64,000 nt of DNA from assembly GCA_028023455.1 (NCBI GenBank), contig JAQFVV010012669.1, positions 248,001 to 312,000 on the forward strand, given 5' to 3'. Source of the DNA: Epiperipatus broadwayi. Lineage: Eukaryota; Onychophora; Udeonychophora; Euonychophora; Peripatidae. Position numbers and translations under genes: made by a program. Every line of letters starts with the position of its first letter. Position 1 is the first letter of the stretch. This document shows, in pieces, positions 1-11,385 of the stretch. The notes under the pieces were generated by a model. It did no database searches. It was not told the origin of the DNA and saw nothing but the letters and a program-made list of their open reading frames with translations.

Positions 1-799
1 TAACAAATTGTATTTCAACTTTGTTGATTATCATAACACCTGCATTAAAAGAATATTTTGCTGTATTAGAAAATCTGCTTTTCAAAGATTTTATATATAA
101 GTATTAATAAAATAATATTTAAATTTTATTTTACTCAACTTAATGCACATGCACACTAACACTGCAGCTAAACTTTTCCAACACAAGCACATGCTAACAT
201 CTATAGTTTCTTATGTTTTAAAAGACGATGAATTATGATCTCAGGTTTGAACTCAGGTTAGGTAAAACTTAAAATTTTTTTACGTTTCAAATAGGTTTAC
301 GATTTTTCTTTCAAGCAGTTAGTGCATATCTGATCATTTAAAATTGATCAGTAAATAGATATTTAACTGTTTCTAACTAAAAGATAAGCCGAGAATAGAA
401 AATCTTCAAAAGATTCTCTACTTAACATTTGGCAAACCTTGTGAAAAATGCCTTATCTTTCCCTATTTTTCTTAGACTGTTGAAGAGTTTTTTGCTTTGC
501 TGTGGACTATGTAAAGTTGTTTTACTTATCTTTTCCATCTCCCCTCTTCTCTCTATATATACCATTTTTATTCATATAATAAATTAATTAACCAATTATG
601 CTATTAATGCCACAGCTATACATTATATTATTGTTGATGTGATATGGCTACTAAAGTCAAGAATCTCTCAGCCACTATGCTCAGATAAACCTGTTAGCCA
701 CCTTACATTCCATTTCCATCCACCACCTTAAGTTTTTCCCATATTCTTCTCTATCCTGCTTCATTCCATTTCCATGACATCATCTTTGTCCATTCTATG
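1..799. other. AT-rich stretch without recognisable gene
   Basis: I see no coding exon or RNA gene. The right-hand part lies just downstream of the minus-strand LINE remnant at 800-2205 and may include its 3' untranslated end, but I could not place a terminus or tail. Confidence 0.4.
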
Positions 800-2205
800 G
801 TTTTTATATATAAATATCCTTTATTTTTTCCAAATCCAGCATAAAAATCCAAGAACCCACTTTCTGTATAATCACTTCATATTTATTCTCCCACAACTTC
901 ATTATTTGTATCCTTTCTGCTTGTAAGCCTTTATATTCAATTAGCAGATGCCTAATATTTTCTATGCTTTTTTTACATAAATTGCAGACTAAATCATCCA
1001 TATTTCTCTGTTTATGTGTATATTTCCTCATTGCTAACAATCCTGTTTGAGCCTTAAATAGTAACTACTTTCCTTGCTCATCACAAATCAACTCACATCC
1101 AATATTCTGTTTATTTCTATATATATTTAAACTCTTTTACTCTCTACTAGTTCTCCATATCTCCAGCTCCCTATTTTTTTTATTAATGTACCTATTCTTC
1201 TATCCCATTCTTTGCCACTATAACACTCAACAATCCTTCTAACACAATTATCCCACCTTTTGTACAAGTATACTGACATAAGGTTTTTATCCAAATCTTC
1301 TGCATATTGTACTATCTTTCTCACCCAACTTGTTACCTGTCCTTTACTTGTAACTCATTTAAGTACTAGTTTGACTATTCTCTTACTATCTATAAACTGC
1401 AATCTACCAAAGATTTTCATTTTGATTTTTGCATCTTTTATATAAAAACTTCTCATTTCTCCTTGAATTGCCTCCTTTGCCATCCCCATATATGCATCTA
1501 ATGTATGTCATCCTACTTCTCTTTGTACTTTTTCTAAGTAATATAACAACTCTTTTTCTAACATATAGCACATTGTTATCATAAATTAACTCTGATATTG
1601 TCCCTTCCATACAATTCTTGCTACATCATATTTATCACATGAAAATACTGCTAATTTCTTTATCAGTCTATTTTGTTTCATTTCATTTATCAGTCTCCTC
1701 CCCTATTCATCCAACCAATTCCTCTGAATACTTAAGATGATTCCCAAATAGTTATACCTATTCACCATCTTTTCCCTTATACCCCATATCCCCCAATAAA
1801 AATTCTTTCTCTTCTCTTTTACCAGCATTTATCATCATTACTTTTAATTTTTCTTCACTAAATTTAATCCCCATTTCTTTACCTACCCTTGTGCAAGTCT
1901 TCAGCATAACTTCCATATCTTCCCTACTTTCTGTGCAAAAGAAGATATCAGCAAATAAAAGACCTGATAATCTATATACTCCCTTGCACCTATTAATGGT
2001 ATCTCTAACCCTCTTGCTAGTCTTTCTATTGCTCTCTCCATATCTCTCAAATATAACAAAAACAAAATAGGTGACATAGGACTTCCTTGCCTTAGTCTTA
2101 CCCCATTTTTAACTCTGACTGATTCTATATTTCCTAATTGATACATATAGTAATTTTTTTCATATACTCTTTTAATAACATCCACTAAAACTTAAAAAAT
2201 ACATT
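800..2205 (-). pseudogene. LINE retrotransposon remnant, reverse transcriptase to C-terminal zinc-finger region
   Basis: Read on the minus strand, this is the second half of a non-LTR retrotransposon ORF2. Near 2080-2185 a reverse transcriptase segment reads VRLRQGSPMSPILFLLYL, which matches the family's G-x-x-Q-G-x-P-x-S-P-x-L-F motif. The catalytic box follows after a frameshift at about 1941-1955 as FADI, where active families have F-A-D-D, so one aspartate is missing. Further pieces run on in changing frames (1127-1324 and 804-1040). The last contains C-x2-C-x8-H spacing (CNLCKKSIENIRH), like the Cys/His knuckle near the end of many LINE ORF2 proteins, although the final cysteine of that knuckle appears replaced (IEYKGL). 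Several stops and frameshifts show it is dead. The clade is uncertain; the remnant at 12380-12900 may be the same family. Confidence 0.8.
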
Positions 2206-2850
2206 TAAGCGCCTTCTATCAATTATTATTTCATTAAATTGTAAGATGTTATATACTTGCCAAATTGTTGTATTAGCAAAAGTTCAGAATTTGGCTATTA
2301 TACAACACTATATCTCAATTAAATCTTAAACTAATAAAAAACATTTAAATACACTCATTAATAATATTATAACAATTATAAAACCGAGAAATCAAAGAGA
2401 TGATCAATTTTATCATTTAATATTTATTATCCTTTTGGTATTCTCTTTTACTCGTTGACTGCTAGAACTGTAAATCATAATATCTATTTTTTTAAAAATG
2501 ACAAACAAAACAAATGAATTTAAAAACTAAATGAAATTATATAGATAAATTAATATATTCAATTTATTAAAAAATAAGAATTTGTTAAAAACTCTATTTG
2601 TTCATTACCAACAAACAAACAGATTTTTTAAAACAAAGATAATATTCAAATTCTAAATTTTACTACACATAATTGAAATATTAAAAAAATGTTTATCATG
2701 TAGTTAAATATAAACATGTTTAAGTGTAAAATTTGATATTAATCAGTGTTTATTATGAATGCAAAATTAACTAATGAACTAATGAAGCATCAAACCAAAC
2801 CAATGACAATTATATATAATTAGTTATAAGCAGATAAATTGTTGATAAGA
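2206..2850. other. AT-rich stretch, nothing recognised
   Basis: No open frame, repeat or RNA gene that I can support. Confidence 0.4.
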
Positions 2851-2901
2851 TAAAAAGCGGGTTCGCTTCCCTGATGATGCTATGACACATGAGAAAAAAA
2901 G
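2851..2901 (+). mobile_element. Truncated tRNA-derived SINE copy
   Basis: Contains a B-box-like GGGTTCGCTTCC followed by GATGCTATGACACATGAG and an A-rich tail. The same 3' segment occurs in the fuller SINE at 3848-3954, so this is a second copy lacking the 5' half. Its B box is closer to the tRNA consensus than that of the fuller copy. Confidence 0.65.
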
Positions 2902-3836
2902 AATGCATCTGAAAATGATTAGCAGAAATTTCCTACAAGAATTGACTTAGTTAACACCATAGATTTTTTTTAAGCATAATGCAATAATTCATATTAAACT
3001 AAAGCAATATTAATACTGTACATTAGTAGAAAACCATGGAAATATTAAATACAACCTTAATGCATTTTCAGGGCTGAATATCATTTTCCATTGTATTTAA
3101 TATTTTTAAGAGTGTGACAGGATTATCATATTTATTAATAATCAATATTATATATATATAGTTATATTTAGTGCTATTTATTTAAAATTTAAGAACTCTT
3201 TTATTTCATCATCAACAGATCACTTCAGATTCAAGGCTCCTTCAATACTTCTTTACAAAAATCTATCACAAGCCTTTATTATTTGTAATGATCCAGAAAA
3301 TTTTCTTAAGTCAGTCTCCTATTTCCAAGAACTATTAATTATGTCTTAATATTCAAATGAGAATTGTTCCTATATATCATATATCTTCTCTTCTTGCTAT
3401 GTACCAAGCCAAGGTCAGTGATAGAATATCGGTATGAGTTTGAATCTATTATTTTTTTCTCCCTATGCACAACATAATTATTTCCTTATTCTTCTATACC
3501 ACTTGTGATTTGTGAATATAGAATCCATGTTTTATAATGATATGTTAAACAGGTAAGCACACATTGAGCAAAAGTGTAAGGGTAGGTATGGTTTAATATA
3601 TTAAACCATCATAATTTTTTGTTTATTTTTCCCACTTTATTTGCTTTAGTAGTTTATCAATGATTCCAAATAAATATAATGATCCAACATTTCAATTTTC
3701 CTCACATTAATTTTAATATCTTTATATAGTGTAAAATTGATAAACATTAATTTTATTAACATTTATTTCAATTCTTTCTTCTACATGTAATCCACAAATC
3801 CTCGATTGCAAGTTATTGAACTATTATTGCATAAAT
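2902..3836. other. AT-rich stretch with one short palindrome
   Basis: The only structure I can point to is a perfect 22-bp palindrome at 3588-3609 (arms ATGGTTTAAT). A weak tRNA-like patch near 3414-3455 (CAGTGATAGAAT, then GAGTTTGAATC) may be another SINE fragment. No coding frame is visible. Confidence 0.4.
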
Positions 3837-3847
3837 AACATTACTTG
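3837..3847. repeat. Left target-site duplication of the tRNA-Val SINE
   Basis: AACATTACTTG, identical to 3954-3964 on the other side of the SINE. Confidence 0.85.
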
Positions 3848-3954
3848 TAAAGTATTGGTGGTCTAGAGGTCAGCGACAGCTGCTTTACAAGCAGTTGTCC
3901 TGGGTTAGCAGGTGTGCTTCTCAGCTGATACTATGACACATGAGGAAAAAAAAA
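3848..3954 (+). mobile_element. SINE derived from tRNA-Val(UAC), with intact target-site duplication
   Basis: The 5' part resembles tRNA-Val. There is an A-box-like GGTGGTCTAGAGG near 3857, an anticodon arm GCTGC-TTTACAA-GCAGT at about 3879-3895 with anticodon TAC at 3886-3888, and a degenerate B box near 3902. A tRNA-unrelated 3' part (GATACTATGACACATGAGG) and an A tail follow. The 11-bp sequence AACATTACTTG flanks it exactly, at 3837-3847 and 3954-3964, as expected for target-primed insertion. The perfect duplication suggests a fairly young insertion. It is not a functional tRNA gene, since no acceptor stem or 3' half of the cloverleaf is kept. SINEs of this kind rely on a partner LINE for mobility; which one is unknown. 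Confidence 0.85.
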
Positions 3955-3964
3955 ACATTACTTG
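3954..3964. repeat. Right target-site duplication of the tRNA-Val SINE
   Basis: AACATTACTTG directly after the A tail. The first A may belong to the tail. Confidence 0.85.
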
Positions 3965-4198
3965 AAGGTATAAGATGACTTATATAATTACCATTCGCCT
4001 TGAAACAAGTCTAGTGCCAGTCTAAACTTTTAAACTTCTAAAATTGTGGAAAATGTTTTTGGAGAAATTGAATATCTTGGAATATAGATTTTTTTATTAC
4101 CATTTTTTTTTAATAATTTCATATAACTTTACTAATGAAGTATTTCTAGTTAAAACTTCTACTTATTTTTAAATAAGTTTATATCTGGGCTAAAAATG

Positions 4199-4290
4199 AT
4201 ATGCGATCTAGCCCTAATAAGTGATTAGCAATAATCATAAATGTATTTATCTAAAAAGGATGTTATCAAATGTGTGAGTGAAGAACAGTG
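4199..4290 (+). repeat. Direct repeat, copy 1
   Basis: Shares with 4797-4882 the order AATAATCATAAATGTATTTATCTAA, then CAAATGTGTGAGTG (allowing mismatches). The copies are about 600 bp apart in the same orientation. Origin unknown; it may be a fragment of a dispersed element. Confidence 0.6.
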
Positions 4291-4429
4291 GCACAAGATC
4301 ATTAAATTTATAATAATTTGATATTGGTAGATACTGAAGAAAATGGGCAATAAAGAGTGCTTCTTGTATTGTTGATCTTGTTAACTGTCTTTACTTATGC
4401 ATTTGAGTTATGTACGGTTCCTATGGCAT

Positions 4430-4492
4430 TTAATGCAGTGATAGAATAGAAAACTCTGGAGCTTAAGATCCATGGATTATGTACACATCTAT
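4430..4492 (+). mobile_element. Dispersed SINE-like family B, copy 1
   Basis: Reads GCAGTGATAGAAT, then CTCTGGAGCTTAAGATCCATGG, then a variable ATTATG...ACATCTATC. At least five other places share this core: 5895-5960 (-), 15690-15755 (+), 23815-23880 (+), 35101-35170 (+) and 47500-47574 (-). The head resembles a tRNA A-box region, so a tRNA-derived SINE is likely. Confidence 0.6.
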
Positions 4493-4796
4493 CATTTCAA
4501 GAAGTCAAACTTCTTATAAACTTCAGAGCCATAAAGTTATTGGGACTATTTTTATTTAGATATGTATAATAAAATTCAAGTTGTGGATACATCAGATATT
4601 CCACAAAAAAAAAAAAAAGAAATTGGTTTAATGATGCCATATGGTTATATTTAAGAAAAATAGACTCTATGAATATGGGAACATAGAATTCCTGAAAATG
4701 CTAAGCTTATCAATTGTTACGTATAGCTTCATGAATTGTGTATAAAATGCAAGCTTAGTATAAGAAATATTAATGAAGTTAATTGTTTAATTATTA

Positions 4797-4882
4797 GGAT
4801 ATGTAGTGTAATAAATAATTAGTAATAATCATTAATGTATTTATCTAAGGTGAATGGTGGCAAATGTGTGGGTGTAAGACAT
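4797..4882 (+). repeat. Direct repeat, copy 2
   Basis: Second copy of the segment at 4199-4290, diverged by substitutions and small indels. Confidence 0.6.
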
Positions 4883-5681
4883 TTAATTCTTGTAGAAATT
4901 AAATTATAATAAAATGGTATTTTGCATAATTCAATAACATTTTTCTTGCTATTGACTTTTTAAAGGGTTAATGGTATTAAATGGAATGAACCTAAAACTT
5001 TGATTTACTTTTAAAAAATTTTGACATTTGTATTTTTTAAATAATTTTTTTTTTTCAAGAAATAAAACTATTATTATGTGAAAATGTGATCATGATCTCT
5101 ATTAGAGCTGAATACCAGTGTTAAAACAAGATCCCAGACACTGTTTACAAGAAGCTCATGATGGTTGTGCTGAAGATGATGAGGTAATGTTTTTGGATGT
5201 TTGATGAATGAGCATGAAAACATTTAAACTAAATTTTGACCCACAAACTATTGTAGATCCCCAATTTATTAGAACAAATACTGTAACTTATTATAGAAGG
5301 TAATTATATAGAGAAATAAAATAGTTACAACTACCATAGAATACAAACTTTTTTTCAATAATGTTTTGATAATCTTTCAGAAGTAAAAAACTTATGTATT
5401 AAAAAAGTTCATTACAATGAACAATATACCCATCTTTTAACTTTATTTTTCAGTAGCAGTTTAACATTGATTATGTGATGTACCTTAGCATCAAAACCAA
5501 GTTGAGTAACTGAGTAAGAGAGTATTATAATTAAATAATAACATTTGATCACCATCAGTAGTAATTTGCATTGCATGATATTGTAGCTAATAAATAGGTT
5601 CTTGATCATTTTTAGAGATAATTAACCATTGTTTGTTATCCTCTTAGTGTAATTTATTCTAATATTTCACTATTACAATTA
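4883..5681. other. AT-rich stretch, nothing recognised
   Basis: The short open frame at 5412-5609 (minus) is low complexity and has no family signature. I do not regard it as a gene. Confidence 0.4.
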
Positions 5682-5900
5682 TGTCCTAAACTTTAATAAG
5701 AACCTTATGCCATTAAAAAATAAATAAATAAGTGAATGAATTATAACTCAGGCATTCATAAGAAGCTCAAGCATTGGATGTGAGAGAGTAGAGTCCTAAA
5801 TTTTAATAAGACCCTTATGCCATTAAAAAAAAATAAGTGAATGATTTATAACACAGGAGTTCATAAGAAGCTCAAGCACTGGATGGGAGAGAGTTGAGTC
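5682..5900 (+). repeat. Tandem duplication, unit about 110 bp, two copies
   Basis: Unit 1 (5682-5792) and unit 2 (5793-5900) both begin GTCCTAAAnTTTAATAAG and end with CTCAAGCAnTGGATG...GAGAG. They differ at scattered positions. A fragment of the unit (ACCTTATATCATTAAAAA) reappears at about 5962-5980, after the family B copy, so that SINE may have landed inside a third unit. Confidence 0.75.
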
Positions 5901-5960
5901 ATTATCTATGGACCTTGAGTTTCATAGTTTGTCATTTTATCACTGCACCAGACCATAGAG
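5895..5960 (-). mobile_element. Family B SINE-like copy 2
   Basis: The reverse complement reads GTGCAGTGATAAAATG, then GAAACTCAAGGTCCATAG, matching the family B core. It splits the tandem repeat array. Confidence 0.55.
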
Positions 5961-7457
5961 GACCTTATATCATTAAAAATGGAAATTGTTTCATGTTTTT
6001 TTTTTAATCAATAAAAGATGACAATTAAATTTACTTAATTTTTTTTAAGCATAATTAAATAAAAATTGTATATTTAAGTTAATAATGTTGATTATACAAT
6101 AATGACTTACTAAACACTTGCATTGCAATAAACTGGTTAAAAGTATTGACTGGTAATAAATGTTTGGAATATATAAGTAAATCCATATGTAAATAAGTTA
6201 ATAGTAAAATATGAATGATTATAACCTGCTATTTTATTATTTGTGTCATAATAGACTAATGAAAAGTGATCGCTGGTACTGAAAGTTTGGAATCTATAAA
6301 TAATATATTTTTTAATGCCATAATTATTTATTTATAGATTCTTGATTAAATATCTAGAAAAGTATTTAGAGTCGAGTCTTATGGGGAAATCTATATCTTG
6401 AATTATTTAGCAAGTTTAATCTACTTAATAGTTTTTTATAACGTTGTAAAATTAGAACTAAACTAATTTCTAGGAATAATCTCCTTGGAAAACTGTCTAA
6501 TGCTACTTGAGGATGTGATGCAAGCATTTTAAAAATATTTTCTTTAACAATGAAATATTCTTCTGCTGAATACTGTTTCCATGATTAGAGATAAAGTGTC
6601 TATATTAAACTTCTGAATAGTCAATTAAATATTACCATTAGGAATATTACTAATACACTCAAATCTACTTCTCGACAGTGGCTTCTTATTATCGCTCATA
6701 TTCCTCCATCCAGATGTTAGAAGAAAAGTTTCAAATACTAGTTTTGTTAAAAATTTTTTTTACTCCATCAAGTTTTAAAAAAGGGATGATGTTTTATTAA
6801 CATAGTCAAACAAGCCATTATAATGATAACGCTATAAATATAAAGCTATGTTTTTGATGAATATTTAAAAAAAATTAAAAATGTCAATTCCTGGTCAAAC
6901 ATTTAAATGATAGGATAGTTATCATATGAAAAGTAATAATAAACACATGAGTCTACCATTCCATAACTTAAGACTTATATCTAAGTGGAATTTGGATTTT
7001 TTTTTTCAAACAGCTGAGGATATAAGGAAAGTCAAAATCTTTTTCAGGCAATCTTCCTATAGCTAATCTATACTCATGAAATTATGGATTGGTAAATGAA
7101 TGTTCATAGCTGCAGTATATGCTAATTTGGGTTTATTGAATGAATGTCAATGCCTTGATTATGGAATAAAATGCAATTGTAAGAAGATAAACCCTAGTAA
7201 TAAAAGTTTGTGATTTATATTTATCTTATGATTAATCTCTATAGTAATTACTAAATATTTTTTAGTTTATTTAAATATTTTTTAGTTTATTTTCAAAATA
7301 TGCTTTAATGATTATAATAGTTGTATAAATCTAATGGAATACAGAGAAATAAGATTTTATATTCTGAACAGTTGGCTTTATGGTTTTGTTGTTAAGCAGA
7401 ATTATAAAACCACTTCATTAAAAAACTGCTAGTAAAATCAATGTATACCATATAATA
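5961..7457. other. AT-rich stretch, nothing recognised
   Basis: No coding frame or RNA gene supported. Confidence 0.35.
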
Positions 7458-7532
7458 CTAAATCATCCATGCACTTTACTACTGTTACACAATGCTTTAT
7501 TATTACATTAGTAAAGTGTATGAATGATTTAG
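7458..7532. repeat. Inverted repeat, 24-bp arms
   Basis: CTAAATCATCCATGCACTTTACTA (7458-7481) pairs with 7509-7532 with about two mismatches around a 27-nt spacer. It may be a small foldback element or the end of a nested MITE. Confidence 0.7.
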
Positions 7533-7717
7533 TCAATGCAATAAGAAAGAGTAATTTAACATCATTGTAATAATTAGGTTAACACATTTTGAATTAAATG
7601 AAAATAAATTTGAAAAAATAAGCTTCAATCATCATATGTAATTCTTTTTTTTTTTTGTTATTACTATGCTGCATAAAAAAATTAACAAATTGCTCTTTAA
7701 TATACAGTATATGAATT

Positions 7718-8003
7718 TTAGAAATAAACTATTTCTTCACCTGTCTTAGAGAACTTTGCATGGATTATTGGCAATATTCCAAGTAGTTGGAGGAGATTAT
7801 TCCTGAAGTGCATGTATGCTACAGAACATTTATCAATTTCTTCAAGTAGTATAGGAGCTACAATAAAAGATGTATTACACACAATTGGAGTGGTCTTTAA
7901 GTTGATTTTCAGTAAGTCATCTAATATAGAGAAATAAGGGCAAATTATATTAATAGTTAGATGTTTTTTGCCAATTTTCTCAGACAAATATCTGAGTCAC
8001 AGC
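7718..8003 (-). other. Weak candidate terminal exon (unidentified protein)
   Basis: A minus-strand open frame of about 90 codons ends with a stop at 7718. It has no in-frame ATG at its head, and its 5' side carries CTCAG at about 8000, which could serve as a splice acceptor. The peptide is not low complexity (it includes LLEEIDKCSVAYMHFR), unlike most chance frames here. I do not recognise a family. It could be the last exon of a host gene, a transposon fragment, or chance. Confidence 0.2.
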
Positions 8004-8099
8004 TGAACTGACATATTAAGCCCCTAAAAATTATAAACATTTTACAGTAATATATTATTGTTTTTTTTTTCTGAATGTTAAATTTTTTTTTTCTAGATT

Positions 8100-8378
8100 T
8101 AGAGGTCTTACTGACCTCATTGAAAAAATTAAAAGACTGAAGTGAAGTTGGTCTGGACATATTGATAGAAAAGGTGATAATAGATGGACAATTAAACCAG
8201 ATTTCAAGAGATTGTAAACGACCCAGAAAGAGACCACATGCGAGATGGATGGATAAAATAAAAAAGTGTGTAGGGGCGATGCGAAGAAGAGACGTTAAAG
8301 ATCGGAGAAGATGGATTGAACTTGGCGAGACCTTCATCCTGCACTGGATTGACAATGGTTGATGATGATGATAATAAA
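8100..8378 (+). pseudogene. LINE 3' end (ORF2 C-terminus) remnant
   Basis: In shifting frames the sequence reads LIEKIKRLK, WSGHIDR, a GKR/RPR-like segment (CKRPRKRPHARWMDKIKK) and DRRRWIELGETFI, the usual C-terminal order of a widespread animal endonuclease-reverse-transcriptase LINE (KRLKWAGHV...RGRP..RW...DR..W..LGEAF). It finishes with GATGATGATGATAATAA, a short-repeat tail rather than poly(A). Frameshifts show it is inactive. The same family occurs at 17370-18035 (+) and 53720-56090 (-). Confidence 0.8.
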
Positions 8379-9879
8379 GCCTTACTTATCATGTTAAATA
8401 AATTTTGATCTGCATTATAAATTACATTTCAACAACATTTTAAATGACATATTACAAAGTTTAGATAGTATAATTGACAAATAAAACTTCAAAAATCATT
8501 TTGAAAATGTGAAATATTAAATTTCATACATTTAATATACAATTTAAAATTAATTTTGAAGATTAAATATACCTAAATTTTATTGCCACTACCATAAGTA
8601 TATTTTTTAATATATTTCCACAAATAACTTCTATCATTAAATTAAATCTACAATTCCTTTTACTACGGAGCAATCTTTTTCAAAGATATCGGAAAAATTA
8701 TGTCTATAACTTTGAAAAAAAAAAAAGGTTTTATTAGATGTGTTTTACCAGTTTTTACATATAAATTTAAAACTTGTATGCTTAATAGAAAACTAATCCA
8801 AAAAATTCAGACTAAACAATGAAGTATGAAAAAAGGTAAATTGGATATAATGATAAAGTATCATCAGCAAAATACATGGGTGCAGTGTTAAATTTTTTCA
8901 TTGTCTTTGCAAAAGATTGTTCTATAGGAATTGCAAATTTAATTTAAAACACATTATATATTAATAAAAAAAAAAGATTAAGTAAAAATAATTAAACAGT
9001 ATAAAATCAAAATTAAAGCATCTGGAATTTATAAGTAATCAAAGCAAAATGTGGCTCTTGATTTCCATACACAGACCTTAATAGCGATTATAACTCTGTG
9101 TAACTATATTTGTTGAATTCTAGTTTTAAAACGGATCTTTCTTTAATCTCAATGAATTTTATATTTGTCATATATATATATTGAAACAGTAAGATTCGTA
9201 TTCGAATCTTAAGTTTCACCTTTTTTCTATCGTCTCTCACTCACCGCTCTATCCTACCCAAATTTAAACTTTTTGGTATCGAATTGTGTGTGTAGCAATA
9301 TTAAAAATGTATAGATATATGTAGAATTCACCATAACATGCACACATTTCAATCTCAAATTTACGGCAATAAATAAAGATAAATAATATAATTTAGATTT
9401 CTTTTAGTTATAAAAAAATATATATTTTTAACCATTTATTTTAAATTGTAAAATCCGTTATTTATTGCTTTGTTTAAATTTCATTTAATAATAATTTTAG
9501 AAATCTGATGTAATATTTAATTACAAGTAAAAATAATCGTATGTTTCCCTTTTGTCCTTGAAATTTTAAAAGCATCGGTCGGTGAGAGATAATAGATTAA
9601 TTAAAAAGAAAAATTCCCTAAAATCTAATTGCAAAAACTAAATGTAAAATCTAAACATAAACAATAGAATGGCAGTTTTCTCTAATTAGAATTAACAAAA
9701 ATGCATTGATTATCCTCAGGGCAGATTAAGTGGAATCTAAAAATACACTAACAAAAATGTAAAGATAAGATCTAAGAAGAGAGGCCATCTTAGACTTGCT
9801 AGAAACAGGGACTTGAACTTTAGCTCTGCTCTCGATCAGTTGAGAGTCTCCAAAATATAAAATAAATTGTTCCTGCCAC
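8379..9879. other. AT-rich stretch with a small hairpin
   Basis: A small hairpin (AAGATTCG/CGAATCTT) lies near 9191-9210. Nothing else recognised. Confidence 0.35.
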
Positions 9880-10950
9880 GGTATGACCGAGTAAAAGCGC
9901 CCAGACTATTCTCCGCCCGGGAGATGGCCTATTGGATGCCAAACCTTCCATTGCTCTTCATAAATTCAACCACGAAGATGTGCTGCCTAAAATAATTTGA
10001 AAGCTGCTGCTGTTAAATTCTACGAATCATCTAAATGCTGTAAAGAACTGCTAATGCTACAATCATGAACAATTTGCTACTGATCACAGAATCGGAAAAC
10101 TTCTCATAAACAGGTACCTGTGTCCAAATTCTCTAGAGTACTCTACTAATATGCTGTAGCTCATTCTTCATACTACTTATATAACTTATAAAATGTAAAA
10201 TTATCATGTGTAAAACTAAAATTTAATAATTAATTTATTGTGCAAATTTCTCTACTAATCTAGCTTACCTCACTCTATCTTTCTTGGGTATGCATTTCTA
10301 AAATCTACATTTTATCATATAATTAGCGCATGCTCATAATTTTCTAGGTATAAATCTATGATCGCTTGAAACAGTGAATGCGTGTCAAATTTTCATTAAT
10401 ATTTACTTTCATAAATAACTTAATTTTCATATAAATCGACACGCATTCAGTGCTTCATTTATTGTAATGCAGGGGTCTACTACTTAGCAAATGGCTGGCA
10501 TATTAGTTGTAATAATCACCCAGTTTATATATGTTTTATATTTATTAAATCTTAATTAATAATTCCATAAAATTGCATTTCTTTGAGAGTCGCCAACGTT
10601 CTTTATTTGATGTTGATAATGTAGGGCCGAGTTAGACAATATATTTAAATCTTACCAGAATCGTCCATACATTATACATGTGTTACGTTTTAGAGATGTG
10701 ATGACCCATTACAAGCCTTGAATATTCCGGATTCTATAGGGTTGAAATTAACACCAGTCGTCCTACACAAGCGGACATAATAAATGCTCCCGTAGGGCTC
10801 GACGAAAGTCACGCAGCCACAGGCAATCGCGGCACGAACCGCTTGTCCCTGGTTATGCTTATGTGACACCTCACCTCTTTGGGCTGATGGCAAATGCCAG
10901 CCCATCATTCTCATTCTTATAAACTCATTCATGGCTATGCAGTTTCAATA
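9880..10950. other. Relatively GC-rich patch of unknown nature
   Basis: Two stretches (about 9885-9960 and 10690-10930) are visibly richer in G and C than their surroundings, with CG dinucleotides that are rare elsewhere. A minus-strand frame of 80 codons with an ATG covers 10690-10932 (contains AAIACGCVTFVEPYGSIYYV) but resembles no family I know. The patch could be a more recent insertion, a SINE core, an untranslated or exonic piece, or a regulatory element. Confidence 0.35.
10373..10458. repeat. Inverted repeat with about 17-bp arms
   Basis: CAGTGAATGCGTGTCA near 10373 pairs with GACACGCATTCAGTG near 10437-10452, around an AT-rich spacer. It may be a very short nonautonomous DNA element. 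Confidence 0.6.
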
Positions 10951-11225
10951 TACTGCCATTCCATATTGCCTTTCTAAAATGTACCACATGTTTCTTTAAC
11001 TAACTTTATTATTCTATGTATTACTCCAACCCTGCATTATCTTCATAATTCACTCTCAAATAAATGTTTGCCCCTAGTTGTTAGTAAATATTTTAATTAA
11101 ATAAATATATGTACGCTGCTACTTTTATAAATTTTACTTTAGACTCTTGCATTGCAAAGGTATAAATCCCTCAAGGCATGCCTTAGAAATACTTGCTCGA
11201 GAATTTTAGGTAGCTAGATTACGCC

Positions 11226-11385
11226 TTCAAATAAATGTCTTTCTTTTGTAAACATTATAGTATTAGAAATACCGCTACTGAGGTCTTAAATATAAAATAT
11301 GTCTAAATAAATAAATGTATTCTTTAATATATAATAGTATCGCAAATCCCGCTACTGAAACTTTAAATCTATAAAATATTATTAG
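11226..11385 (+). repeat. Degenerate tandem repeat, unit about 80 bp
   Basis: Two units share AAATAAATGT...CTTT, then ATAGTAT, then CCGCTACTGA, TTTAAAT and TATAAAATAT in the same order. A further AAATAAATG occurs near 11057, so the array may once have been longer. Confidence 0.55.

Noticed and set aside
3857-3925. Functional tRNA-Val gene
   Set aside because: No acceptor stem pairing, degenerate B box, and the sequence continues into a SINE body with A tail and target-site duplication.
8055-8392. Minus-strand frames of 60-132 codons
   Set aside because: Shadows of the plus-strand LINE 3' end at 8100-8378.
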